A stretch of 37,422 bases of DNA from Actinomycetes bacterium. Its GTDB lineage: Bacteria > Actinomycetota > Acidimicrobiia > Acidimicrobiales > Acidimicrobiaceae. Of the stretch, positions 24,745 to 32,871 are shown piece by piece. The stretch covers positions 1-37,422 of the forward strand of contig JAJYZP010000016.1 in the NCBI GenBank assembly GCA_021799875.1. The letters are read 5' to 3'. Each line of letters opens with the position of its first letter. Within the stretch, counting starts at the first letter, position 1. Position numbers and translations under genes: made by a program. The notes beneath the pieces were generated by a model that worked only from the letters and a program-made list of their open reading frames with translations, made no database searches and was not told the DNA's origin.

Positions 24745-25643
24745 CCTTGGTTGACGCGAGGTTCCGCTTTGACTCGTGGTCGTCGAGATTGCGTAGTGGA
24801 GTGAGGGCCGCTCCGGTTTGCCTCGGCTCCTTTGGCGGACAGCGAAACTGGTGGCATCTGACGGTGGTTCTGAAGTGATCTTCGGAGAGAAAGAACCGAG
24901 GTATCTCTAACCGGTGTCTCTTCTCGTCCGGGCCCCATGACGAGTCCCCTTCGGGTCCGATGCGAGCGTGGGAGACCTACTCATGCGTCGCAGAACGAGC
25001 CTCATGTCGTGCGAATCGAGAGTTGACCTTGTGACGCTGCCGTTGAGGCGAGTGAGCCCGTGAGAGTGATCTCGAGGGACGATGCAGCGACTCTCTACGT
25101 TGTGGGTGTGATGACTCTCTGCGTTGAGCTTCGGCTAACCGTCTCGATCGGTGTCGCTTTGCAGAAGCGACAGTTGTAGTGCAGATCAGAGGGTCGGTCT
25201 CAGGTCTCGATGTGGTCTTTGAGAAGGTAGATCTCTCAGAGAATGAGAACGAACTCTCCTCGCGCCCGGCCGCAAGAGAACGTCGCTGGTCGTGATCCCT
25301 CCGGGCGAGATGTTGGTGAGCCAGGTCTATGGGTGGCCGTTGGAAGATTGCGCGGCGGCTGATATGGCGAAGCTCTTCTCGGCACAACGCTGAACCGGAG
25401 CCGAAGTGGCGAAAGATACCGCCGCTGCAGGTGGGCTCACGCTCGGCTGAGACTGGAGGATAGCACCTTGTGTCCGCAGGCTATTCGAACGATGACTACG
25501 CTTCGAGCACTCTGGCTATGAGCGGCGCTCACGACAGCATCGGTAACCCTATCAAATATCGCCATATGGGGGACAGGTCATAATAGTGAACGATACTCTG
25601 ACGGTCAAAGACCTGCGAGCCGCTACCGATAGCGGGGTGTCCT
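24745..25643. other. Gene-poor region between convergent mdh and sdh operons
   Basis: Almost 900 bases with no convincing gene. Long minus-strand frames (for example 24977-25387) translate to Arg/Ser/His-rich chains of the kind produced by non-coding GC-biased DNA. A near-repeat, GACTCTCTACGTTG / GACTCTCTGCGTTG, occurs at about 25085 and 25113. At 25586 a GTG right after CATAAT begins a 31-residue frame (MNDTLTVKDLRAATDSGVSF...) that runs into the end of the DUF2510 gene. It may be the stump of a lost gene. Confidence 0.4.
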
Positions 25644-26426
25644 TTAGGCGAAGACCTGTATCGAGAAGGGCGAGCAGCTAGTGAGGTTGTTCGCCGTTGC
25701 AAAGACGTTAATCCACTCTAGTTGTCGTTCGGTGCTGTGAAAGGATTCACGTGTTGCCGGAGAGTGTTGTGAGAGATCGGTATTGTAGGTCTGTAAATCT
25801 GTCTCCGCGCTGGACCATGCCGTTCGCCACTCGGTCACGGCGGAGTCTGAGGAGGCGAAGTTAGTCGACGAAGCGAACTGTTGCGCTGCGTGAGTGATGC
25901 TCATCAGCAGGCGAGCGTTATGGCTGATAGCGCTGCGAAGCTCGTGAGCCGTGAGCTTGGTGAACGGGTTTGCAAGGTAACGGATGCTTCGACCATTTGG
26001 TGCTACTTGGGCCCCGGTCACAGCGATCGTTTCCGAGGGCGAAAGAGTCGCTGCGCAGATAGTGTTCGCCTTCGTGATAAAGCCCTGGTTGGTGATGAGC
26101 GGCACGAAGTTTGACGGGGTGGTGGTGGTCTGTGTTGCGGGTGACCAGATACTCCCGAGCTGCGAGACTGCCGTCAAGATGAGGGCTAATGCAGCGAACG
26201 ATCCGATGACTTTGCGCAGTAGTCGTGACTTTTTGGGGGTCGGAGGATAGAAGGACTGATAGGGCGGAAGGTCTGCGAACTCCGGTAGCGTTGAATAGCT
26301 TGGAAGGGGTCGTTGACGTTCTGTCCAGTGTTCGCCAGTGAAGTAGCGCAGGTGTCCGCTGCCGTCGGGGTACCATCCTGGTACCGATGGCGTGCGCGGA
26401 TCCTTTGGTCTTCGGTCTACCCTCAT
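25644..26426 (-). CDS. DUF2510 membrane protein
   Basis: A 260-residue protein with an N-terminal cytoplasmic DUF2510 motif (PGWYPDGSGHLRYFTGEHWT, 16-35), a Pro/Tyr-rich linker, one membrane helix (about 72-92) and an extracytoplasmic helical domain (about 110-260). That domain holds two cysteines (near 122 and 253) that could pair. DUF2510 is common in actinobacterial membrane proteins; its role is unknown. The ATG overlaps the SCP2-like gene stop (ATGA), so it is the last gene of the translationally coupled sdhA-sdhB-SCP2 unit. The outer domain matches no family I recognise. Confidence 0.85.
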   Translation of the reverse strand: MRVDRRPKDPRTPSVPGWYPDGSGHLRYFTGEHWTERQRPLPSYSTLPEFADLPPYQSFYPPTPKKSRLLRKVIGSFAALALILTAVSQLGSIWSPATQTTTTPSNFVPLITNQGFITKANTICAATLSPSETIAVTGAQVAPNGRSIRYLANPFTKLTAHELRSAISHNARLLMSITHAAQQFASSTNFASSDSAVTEWRTAWSSAETDLQTYNTDLSQHSPATRESFHSTERQLEWINVFATANNLTSCSPFSIQVFA

Positions 26427-26788
26427 TGAGGTTCTCGCTCAACGTTCGTTGAGTCAATCAGGGGAGCGAGCGACTCGAAGTATTTCAGAGCTCCGAGAGC
26501 TCCACGAAATTTGATTGCACCGTTACGGAGAGCGGCGTCAACACTGAGCTCACCGGTCGTAAGCCGTGTCGCCATCTCAGAGCTGAGGCTTACGCTGAGA
26601 TCGGGATCGCTCGCCATCGTTGCGACCGCCTTAAGTCCATCTTCGTTTACGCGTAGCGACCAACCGGGGGAGAGGGGGCCGTCGCTGACTTCGACGTTCA
26701 AGATGTACTCCGCAGTGCTGGGGAGAGGACCTAGGGAGTCATACGTCGAGTTGAGGAACTCGACTATAGCGTGTAACTCCTGGTCCAT
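26423..26788 (-). CDS. SCP2-like sterol/lipid-binding domain protein
   Basis: A 121-residue cytosolic protein of the SCP2 sterol-transfer type: GWSLRVNEDGLKAVATMASDPDLSVSLSSEMATRLTTGELSVDAALRNGAIKFRGALGALKYFESL shows the beta-sheet followed by the helix and the G-x-I-K-x-x-G motif of this fold. It binds hydrophobic ligands in known members; the ligand here is unknown. The start ATG 26788 overlaps the sdhB TGA (TGATG) and the stop overlaps the DUF2510 start, so it is co-translated with succinate dehydrogenase subunits. That linkage could mean a quinone- or lipid-related role, but this is inference. Confidence 0.8.
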   Translation of the reverse strand: MDQELHAIVEFLNSTYDSLGPLPSTAEYILNVEVSDGPLSPGWSLRVNEDGLKAVATMASDPDLSVSLSSEMATRLTTGELSVDAALRNGAIKFRGALGALKYFESLAPLIDSTNVEREPQ

Positions 26789-27537
26789 CACACTCTATCG
26801 TAGAGGATCGCTCGTTTGACTTCCTCCACCGCCTTCGTTACCGAGATGCCTCGAGGACACGCTTCGGTGCAGTTGAACGACGTTCTACATCTCCATACGC
26901 CAGATTTTTGATTCAAAATGTCGAGTCGTTCGCTTGCGGCTTGATCCCGAGAGTCAAAGATGAAGCGATGGGCATTGACGATTGCCGCAGGACCTACGTA
27001 GGAGCCATTCGCCCAGTAGACCGGACATGAGGTGGTACAGCAGGCGCAGAGTATGCACTTTGTCGTATCGTCGAAGCGCTCGCGCTCCTCCTGTGACTGA
27101 AGCCGCTCTTTGTAACCAGGATCATCATCGGTAATGAGATACGGAAGCACCGAGCGGTATTGGGCAAAAAATGGTTCCATGTCGACGATGAGGTCCTTGA
27201 TGACCGGAAGGCCTCGAATCGGTTCAATGGTGAGATCGGTCCCCACGGTAGAGATGAGGTTGATACAGCCGAGCTTGTTCTCTCCGTTGATGACCATCGC
27301 ATCAGAGCCACAGACGCCATGAGCGCAGCTGCGACGGAACGAGAGGGTACCGTCTTGAGTCCACTTTACCTTGTGGAGAACGTTGAGCACGGTGTCTGAC
27401 GGTAGGGCTTGAACCGTGAAGTCCTGCCAATGAGGTCGCGTATCGGCCTCGGGGTTGTATCGTTTGACACGTAGGTGGACGGAGACCTCTGCAGGGACCG
27501 CTGGGCTTACCGAAACAGGGTTCATCGTTGTCGTCAT
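26788..27537 (-). CDS. sdhB: Succinate dehydrogenase iron-sulfur subunit
   Basis: Electron-transfer subunit of complex II. 249 residues. The 2Fe-2S site has Cys71, Cys76 and Cys91 with Asp79 in CAHGVCGSDA, the Cys/Asp arrangement also found in E. coli SdhB. The 4Fe-4S and 3Fe-4S clusters are marked by CILCACCTTSCP and CRTSFNCTEACPRGI. The N-terminal 20 residues are a variable extension. It lies 5 bases after sdhA and overlaps the SCP2-like gene by one base. No sdhC or sdhD lies in the window. Confidence 0.96.
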   Translation of the reverse strand: MTTTMNPVSVSPAVPAEVSVHLRVKRYNPEADTRPHWQDFTVQALPSDTVLNVLHKVKWTQDGTLSFRRSCAHGVCGSDAMVINGENKLGCINLISTVGTDLTIEPIRGLPVIKDLIVDMEPFFAQYRSVLPYLITDDDPGYKERLQSQEERERFDDTTKCILCACCTTSCPVYWANGSYVGPAAIVNAHRFIFDSRDQAASERLDILNQKSGVWRCRTSFNCTEACPRGISVTKAVEEVKRAILYDRV

Positions 27538-27542
27538 CTCGG

Positions 27543-29300
27543 TTAGTACTTCCTCTCCATCGGTTCATATTTGCCGAGCACGACCGGCTTGAAGTCGAGC
27601 GTTATGGTGCCGTCCTCGCCGAGGTGTGCAAAGGTATGTTTCATCCAGTTCACATCGTCGCGAGTTGGGTGGTCATCGCGCCAATGAGCTCCTCGACTCT
27701 CGGTTCTGGCCTGAGCGCCGACTACCAGTCCTTGTGCGAGGTCCAAGAGGTGGCCGAGCTCCATCGCCTCGGTGAGGTCGTAGTTGAATACGACGCCTTT
27801 GTCATCGATTTTGACCTCTTTGTAGCGTTCCTTGAGGCCGGCGATGACGTCACGGGCTCGCTGGAGTGACTCGTCGGTGCGCACCACCGATGCATCGGCC
27901 GTCATGGTGGCTTGCAGCTCGGTTCGAATCTCAGCTACCTTCTCACCCCCACTTCCGGCCTTCATGGATTCGATCCGCTCCCTGACCGGACCCTCAGCGC
28001 CACGAGGGATGTCGGGATGAGGAACGTCTTGGATGTATTCGAGCATCGCCTTCCCACCCCTGCGTCCGAAGACGACGATGTCGAGGAGCGAGTTGGTGCC
28101 GAGGCGGTTGGCGCCATGTACCGACACGCAGGCGCACTCTCCAGCAGCGTAGAGACCTGGAAGTACGGTATTGTTGGCGTCGACGAGAACCTCGCCGTCG
28201 ATGTTGGTAGGGATGCCTCCCATTGCATAGTGAGCTGTCGGTTGGATCGGAATAGGCTCTTTCTTCGGTTCGATCCCTAGGTAGGTTCGGACGAAACCAG
28301 TGATGTCGGGGAGCTTCGCGTCGATCTGCTCCGGCGGTAGGTGGGTGAGATCGAGGTAGACGTAGTCTTTGTCTGGGCCAGCACCTCTTCCAGCTTTAAT
28401 CTCTGCGTGAATGGCGCGTGAGACCATGTCGCGAGGGGCTAAATCTTTCACGGTTGGGGCGACGCGTTCCATGAATCGTTCCCCGAGACCGTTTCTGAGG
28501 ATACCTCCCTCGCCGCGCGCCCCTTCTGTGAGTAAGATACCGAGCCCGTAGATTCCTGTTGGGTGGAACTGGTAGAACTCAAGGTCTTCCATCGGTATTC
28601 CGGAGCGGAATAGTACACCGGGACCGTCGCCCGTTAGCGTATGTGCGTTAGAGGAGATCCGGAACATTTTTCCGAAGCCCCCAGTCGCAAACAGGACACC
28701 CTTCGAAGCAAATACGTGGAGATCTCCCGTTGCAAGCTCGTACGCCACGACACCCGCCATTCTTCGGTCGCTACCTTCTCCGCTGTAGAGGACGTCGAAG
28801 ACTTGAAACTCGTTAAAGAAGTTGACGTCTCTCGCTACGCACTGCTGATAGAGGGTTTGAAGGATCATATGACCGGTTCTGTCGGCTGCGTAGCACGAAC
28901 GACGCACAGGGGCCTCGCCGTGGTTTCTCGTGTGCCCACCAAAGCGTCGCTGATCGATCCGACCTTCCGGAGTTCGTGAGAATGCAAGACCAAAATGCTC
29001 GAGATCGATCACTGCGTCGATCGCCTCTTTGCACATCACGTCGATTGCGGGTTGGTCTCCGAGATAGTCGGAACCCTTCACCGTATCGAAGGCGTGCCAC
29101 TCCCAAGAGTCTTCTTCGACGTTGGCCAAAGCAGCGCACATGCCACCTTGAGCGGCTCCGGTGTGAGAGCGGGTCGGATAGAGTTTGGTGAGCACTGCGG
29201 TGCGGCACTTGCCAGCCGTCTCGATAGCCGCACGGAGCCCGGCTCCGCCTGCACCGACAATGACTGCGTCGTAGCTGTGATAATGAACGTTCACACTCAA
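27543..29300 (-). CDS. sdhA: Succinate dehydrogenase flavoprotein subunit
   Basis: FAD-containing catalytic subunit oxidising succinate to fumarate. 585 residues. FAD-binding VIVGAGGAGLRAAIETA, the flavin-linking region RSHTGAAQGGMCAAL, the substrate loop HPTGIYGLGILLTEGARGEGG, GGHTRNHGEAPVRRSCYAADRTGH and SVHGANRLGTNSLLDIVVFGRRGG are all present. The start is TTG 29300 or GTG 29294; neither has a good Shine-Dalgarno sequence. It is the first gene of its operon, divergent from the AAA+ gene over a 60-base spacer with the palindrome TAGAA-CTCA-TTCTA. The usual membrane-anchor genes are absent, so they must lie elsewhere or be replaced. Confidence 0.96.
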   Translation of the reverse strand: MSVNVHYHSYDAVIVGAGGAGLRAAIETAGKCRTAVLTKLYPTRSHTGAAQGGMCAALANVEEDSWEWHAFDTVKGSDYLGDQPAIDVMCKEAIDAVIDLEHFGLAFSRTPEGRIDQRRFGGHTRNHGEAPVRRSCYAADRTGHMILQTLYQQCVARDVNFFNEFQVFDVLYSGEGSDRRMAGVVAYELATGDLHVFASKGVLFATGGFGKMFRISSNAHTLTGDGPGVLFRSGIPMEDLEFYQFHPTGIYGLGILLTEGARGEGGILRNGLGERFMERVAPTVKDLAPRDMVSRAIHAEIKAGRGAGPDKDYVYLDLTHLPPEQIDAKLPDITGFVRTYLGIEPKKEPIPIQPTAHYAMGGIPTNIDGEVLVDANNTVLPGLYAAGECACVSVHGANRLGTNSLLDIVVFGRRGGKAMLEYIQDVPHPDIPRGAEGPVRERIESMKAGSGGEKVAEIRTELQATMTADASVVRTDESLQRARDVIAGLKERYKEVKIDDKGVVFNYDLTEAMELGHLLDLAQGLVVGAQARTESRGAHWRDDHPTRDDVNWMKHTFAHLGEDGTITLDFKPVVLGKYEPMERKY

Positions 29301-29331
29301 AGTTTTGCACGCTTTCTGGCTGATGTGAAAT

Positions 29332-29345
29332 TAGAACTCATTCTA
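29332..29345. promoter_or_regulatory. Palindrome in the sdhA / AAA+ divergent promoter region
   Basis: TAGAA-CTCA-TTCTA, 5-bp perfect arms. On the minus strand it includes TAGAAT, a good -10 hexamer for sdhA; on the plus strand it lies just before TAGGGT, the likely -10 of the AAA+ gene. One protein bound here could control both directions. Confidence 0.4.
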
Positions 29346-29349
29346 GGCG

Positions 29350-29355
29350 TAGGGT
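29350..29355 (+). promoter_or_regulatory. -10 box of the AAA+/VWA operon
   Basis: TAGGGT ends 7 bases before ATG 29363, another TANNNT-to-start spacing compatible with a leaderless mRNA. However, GGTGGAG also lies 3 bases before the ATG, so a short leader is possible. Confidence 0.35.
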
Positions 29356-29362
29356 GGAGACT

Positions 29363-30760
29363 ATGACAGGACTTCCAAAGACCATCGGTGAACTTCGTCT
29401 GACCGAATATCGAACTCGCCCGGTCAAAATTGAGATACGAGATAATGCGGTTGCGCGAATGCGATCGGGACTTCCGCTCGTGAGCGGGATGGTCGACTAC
29501 GACGACACGGTTCTCCCCGAACTCGAGCGTGCAATCTTAGCCCTTCACGATGTGATCTTCCTCGGTGAGCGTGGGCAGGGAAAAACCAGGTTGATCCGCT
29601 CACTCGTCGAGCTTCTCGATGAATGGACGCCAGTGATCGACGGCTCCGAGCTCAACGATGACCCGCTGAATCCAACGTCGTCGCGAGGAATCGAGATCGT
29701 CCAGGAGTTCGGAGACGAAACTGCTCTTCGATGGATCCATCGAAGTGAGCGGTACTCCGAGAAGCTTGCCACCCCAGATACTTCGATAGCGGACCTAATC
29801 GGTGAGGTCGACCCAGTAAAAGTGGCGGAAGGCCGCTACCTGGCGGACGAGAGAACCTTGCACTTTGGTCTGGTGCCCCGAACGAATCGAGGGATCTTCG
29901 CTATCAATGAACTCCCCGATCTCCCCGAACGCATTCAGGTCGGTCTCTTGAACCTGCTCGAAGAGCGAGATGTTCAGATTCGTGGCTACAAGATTCGCTT
30001 GCCGCTTGATCTGATGTTTGTTGCCTCGGCGAACCCGGAGGACTATACAAATCGAGGGCGATTGATTACGCCTCTAAAGGATCGGTTCGGTACTCAGATT
30101 CGGACCCACTACCCGCTCAAGATCTCCTCTGAGGTTGAGGTCATGCATCAAGAGTCCGACATTCGCAAACCGGAGGGCTTGGATCTTATTGTTCCGGAGT
30201 TCATGAGTTCGCTTCTTGCGACCATTTCGCAGCTCGCAAGGAAGTCATCCAGCATCAACCAGCGTTCGGGCGTGTCGGTAAGAATGTCGGTAGCGTGTTA
30301 CGAGCTCCTGGTCGCATCGGCGTTTTCTCGTGCGCTGCGGTGCGGAGAAAGCGAAGCGGTCCCCCGTCCGAGTGATCTTGATGCGATCGTTCCTGGCATT
30401 TCGGGCAAGATAGAGATAGAGGGTCTCGATGACTCCGATGAGATCAAGGTGATCGGTCGCCTGATCTCGGGTGCTACTCAAGCAACGTATCGACAGTTTG
30501 TGGAAGGCTCGGAGGTTCTCGATGCTCAGAAAGAGGTTGAAGCGGAGGGATTTGTGGTCTCTGCGGAGCGCTCTACTCAAGAGTCTTACGACGTCTTGCT
30601 TGGTTTTCCTTGTCTGCTTGCTGCTTCGTCGAAGGTAGCGGGCTCTGAGAATCGCGGCGTTGTGGTAGCCGCAAGTGAACTCATACTCGAAGGCCTCCAT
30701 CTAGCGAAGCGCCTCAATCGCGTCGAGCTTGATGATGGTCGAGCGTACTCAGGGAGGTAG
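29363..30760 (+). CDS. Magnesium-chelatase-like AAA+ ATPase
   Basis: AAA+ protein of the Mg-chelatase I/MoxR-like group, 465 residues from ATG 29363 (an in-frame GTG at 29354 adds METs only). Walker A is GERGQGKTR (68-76). The Walker B region reads GIFAINELPDLPERIQVGLLNLLEERD, with Asn where Asp is usual and the catalytic Glu kept. Sensor 1 is VASANPEDYTNRGR and the arginine-finger region is TPLKDRFG. It is an orthologue-type match to mycobacterial Rv0958, next to purH. It is followed after 2 bases by a VWA protein, the usual ATPase/VWA pairing. No chlorophyll or cobalt-chelatase genes are near, so it is not a true chelatase. Its substrate is unknown. Confidence 0.88.
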   Translation: MTGLPKTIGELRLTEYRTRPVKIEIRDNAVARMRSGLPLVSGMVDYDDTVLPELERAILALHDVIFLGERGQGKTRLIRSLVELLDEWTPVIDGSELNDDPLNPTSSRGIEIVQEFGDETALRWIHRSERYSEKLATPDTSIADLIGEVDPVKVAEGRYLADERTLHFGLVPRTNRGIFAINELPDLPERIQVGLLNLLEERDVQIRGYKIRLPLDLMFVASANPEDYTNRGRLITPLKDRFGTQIRTHYPLKISSEVEVMHQESDIRKPEGLDLIVPEFMSSLLATISQLARKSSSINQRSGVSVRMSVACYELLVASAFSRALRCGESEAVPRPSDLDAIVPGISGKIEIEGLDDSDEIKVIGRLISGATQATYRQFVEGSEVLDAQKEVEAEGFVVSAERSTQESYDVLLGFPCLLAASSKVAGSENRGVVVAASELILEGLHLAKRLNRVELDDGRAYSGR

Positions 30761-30762
30761 GC

Positions 30763-32724
30763 ATGAGACGACGCCGCTATTCGCAGTGGGATGGCTCTCA
30801 AGAGGTTGATGACCTAGACGCGCTTGGTCTCTTTGATGAGCTGAGCGAGCAGCTGCTCTATCACGGTGATCTGGCGGCTGCGCTCCGAGACCTCATGTCT
30901 CGGGGCTATCGATCACCCTCAGGTAGGGACGTGCCTGGACTGACAGATCTACTGCAACGCTTACGGGAGCGGCGAGATGCTCTCTTGTCTGAGTTCGGCA
31001 TGTCTCAGACGTATGAGCAGCTACGTGAAGCCGTTGAAGAGATTCTCGATGAAGAGGGTCGGTCTCTCGATGCTGCGCGACAAGCTGGCGATGCGGATGC
31101 ATCGTTCAAGGAGCTAGAGCTAGCGGCGCTTCCACCGGATCTACCCGGCAAGATCCGCTCTCTTAGGGAGTATGAGTTCTCATCCGTTGAAGCGGAACAG
31201 CGTTTTGAGCGGCTCCTTAGCGATCTTCGAGAGCAGCTTTTGCAGTCGACGTTTTCCCAGATGAAAGAGGCGCTTGGACGACAGACTCCAGAGGACCTTG
31301 CTCGGCTCAGAGATCTCCTCTCTGAGCTCAACGAGTTGATGGAGCGATCTCGCGAAGGCGAAGACGTCGGAGATGCATTTCGAGATTTTATGTCTCGGTA
31401 TGGTGACATTCTTCCGCCTGTGAACTCCCTCGAAGAGCTCATGGCGATACTGCAGTCGCAGGCCGAAGCGATGACGAGCTTTATGAACTCGCTCGATCCT
31501 GCTCAGAGGCGAGAACTCGGGGACCTCTTTTCGGAACTCTTTGGTGATCTCGACCTGCGCTGGCAGATGGAACGTTTCTCGGAGAATATCTCATCGATGC
31601 CAGGTTTCCGAGGAGATGGTCGATTCGGTTTCCGAGGTGAGCAACCCTTTGGTCTCGGTGAAGTCGGCGATAACTTCGCCACCTTGGGTCGCCTCGATGA
31701 CTTGGAGTCGTCTCTCAAGAACATGGCATCGCCTTTTGGACTCTCTGACATTGATCTCGGCGAGGTCGAAGAGGCGCTCGGTGCAGATGCTCGGCACGCC
31801 TTGGAGCAGCTGAGAAGCGTCGCACAACAGCTGCAGGAAGCCGGTCTGATCGAGCGGACCGACGGGTACTTGAAGATGTCCCCAAAGGGACTGCGGCGGA
31901 TCGGTGCTAAGGCACTCGAAGAGGTCTTTCGGAAGGTCGATGGAGTCGGTCTCGGCCAGCACATCAATGCTCGATCGGGCCGAGGCGGCGACCTTGAGTA
32001 TCAGAGCAGGCCGTACGAGGTTGGTGACCCCTTCAACCTTTCGCTCCAAGGCACGCTCCGAAATGCACTCCTGCGACAAGGTGGAGGTCTTCCGCTGCGA
32101 CTCGATCCTTCGGATTTTGAGATCGAACTCACCGAGAATCAGGTATCGTGTTCTACCGTTCTGCTCTTGGACCTGTCCCTCTCGATGCCTCTTCGGGAGA
32201 ACTTCCTTCCAGCAAAAAAAATGGCGATGGCTCTTCATTCGCTCATATCGTCGAGATTTCCAAGAGACTACTTTGGGATCGTCGGGTTCTCCGAAATTGC
32301 CCACGAGTTAACCCCGGCTACGCTTCCACAAGCAACGTGGGACTACGTCTATGGCACGAATATCGAGCACGCACTGATGCTCGCCCGTTCGATGCTATCG
32401 AGTCGAAACGGCACGAAGCAGATCTTGCTCGTAACGGATGGGGAACCGACGGCCCATATTCTTCCTTCCGGCGAGGTCTTCTTTTCCTACCCACCTGCGC
32501 CAGAGACGATCCGAGCGACACTTGCAGAGGTGCGACGCTGTACTCGCGCCAATATCGTGATCAACTCCTTCGTGCTTGACGCGAACGACGAGCTTCGGAG
32601 TTTTATTGAACATCTCACCTCGATCAACCGCGGGAGAGTCTTCTATGCCGATCCATCGAACCTCGGCGACTACGTGCTGGTCGATTTTCTCCGTTCTCGA
32701 GCTTCCATGGTCGAAGAGGGGTAG
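30763..32724 (+). CDS. VWA domain protein, partner of the AAA+ ATPase
   Basis: 653 residues. The N-terminal two thirds (to about 450) is an Arg/Glu/Leu-rich helical region with Gly/Phe-rich motifs (GFRGDGRFGFRGE at about 283-295). The C-terminal third is a von Willebrand factor A domain with an intact MIDAS: Asp470-x-Ser472-x-Ser474 (LDLSLS), Thr532 (YGTN) and Asp559 (VTDGE). It corresponds to Rv0959-type proteins. It should bind Mg2+ and cooperate with the AAA+ ATPase in remodelling some target, as MoxR/VWA and chelatase D/I pairs do. ATG 30763 is 2 bases after the ATPase stop. No signal peptide or membrane helix is seen, so it is cytosolic. Confidence 0.88.
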   Translation: MRRRRYSQWDGSQEVDDLDALGLFDELSEQLLYHGDLAAALRDLMSRGYRSPSGRDVPGLTDLLQRLRERRDALLSEFGMSQTYEQLREAVEEILDEEGRSLDAARQAGDADASFKELELAALPPDLPGKIRSLREYEFSSVEAEQRFERLLSDLREQLLQSTFSQMKEALGRQTPEDLARLRDLLSELNELMERSREGEDVGDAFRDFMSRYGDILPPVNSLEELMAILQSQAEAMTSFMNSLDPAQRRELGDLFSELFGDLDLRWQMERFSENISSMPGFRGDGRFGFRGEQPFGLGEVGDNFATLGRLDDLESSLKNMASPFGLSDIDLGEVEEALGADARHALEQLRSVAQQLQEAGLIERTDGYLKMSPKGLRRIGAKALEEVFRKVDGVGLGQHINARSGRGGDLEYQSRPYEVGDPFNLSLQGTLRNALLRQGGGLPLRLDPSDFEIELTENQVSCSTVLLLDLSLSMPLRENFLPAKKMAMALHSLISSRFPRDYFGIVGFSEIAHELTPATLPQATWDYVYGTNIEHALMLARSMLSSRNGTKQILLVTDGEPTAHILPSGEVFFSYPPAPETIRATLAEVRRCTRANIVINSFVLDANDELRSFIEHLTSINRGRVFYADPSNLGDYVLVDFLRSRASMVEEG

Positions 32725-32788
32725 GAGGGATACCGAGAGGCTGTGCTCCTCGCCGTTTGACGGACTCATCATAAGCTTCCTTCCCGGC

Positions 32789-32819
32789 TTGACAACTCGT
32801 GTAATTTCATGGTTAGAAT
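32789..32819 (+). promoter_or_regulatory. Candidate promoter of the first whiB-type gene
   Basis: TTGACA (32789-32794) and TAGAAT (32814-32819), 19 bases apart, lie about 50 bases before the ATG. The -35 is a perfect consensus; the spacer is longer than ideal. Confidence 0.45.
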
Positions 32820-32871
32820 TAGCTAATCGCGCTGGGGGTGCTCTTCTAACTACTGGGCGCAGGATAACGAA

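Noticed and set aside
24977-25387. A 136-codon minus-strand frame
   Set aside because: The translation is an Arg/Ser/His-rich string with no start signal and no domain-like hydrophobic pattern.
31591-32304. Long minus- and plus-strand alternative frames inside the VWA gene
   Set aside because: The VWA frame carries the full MIDAS motif; the alternatives have no motifs or start signals.
29363-32724. True magnesium or cobalt chelatase (ChlI/ChlD or CobS/CobT)
   Set aside because: No porphyrin, chlorophyll or cobalamin-synthesis genes are near, the large H subunit is absent, and the pair fits the separate Rv0958/Rv0959-type group.
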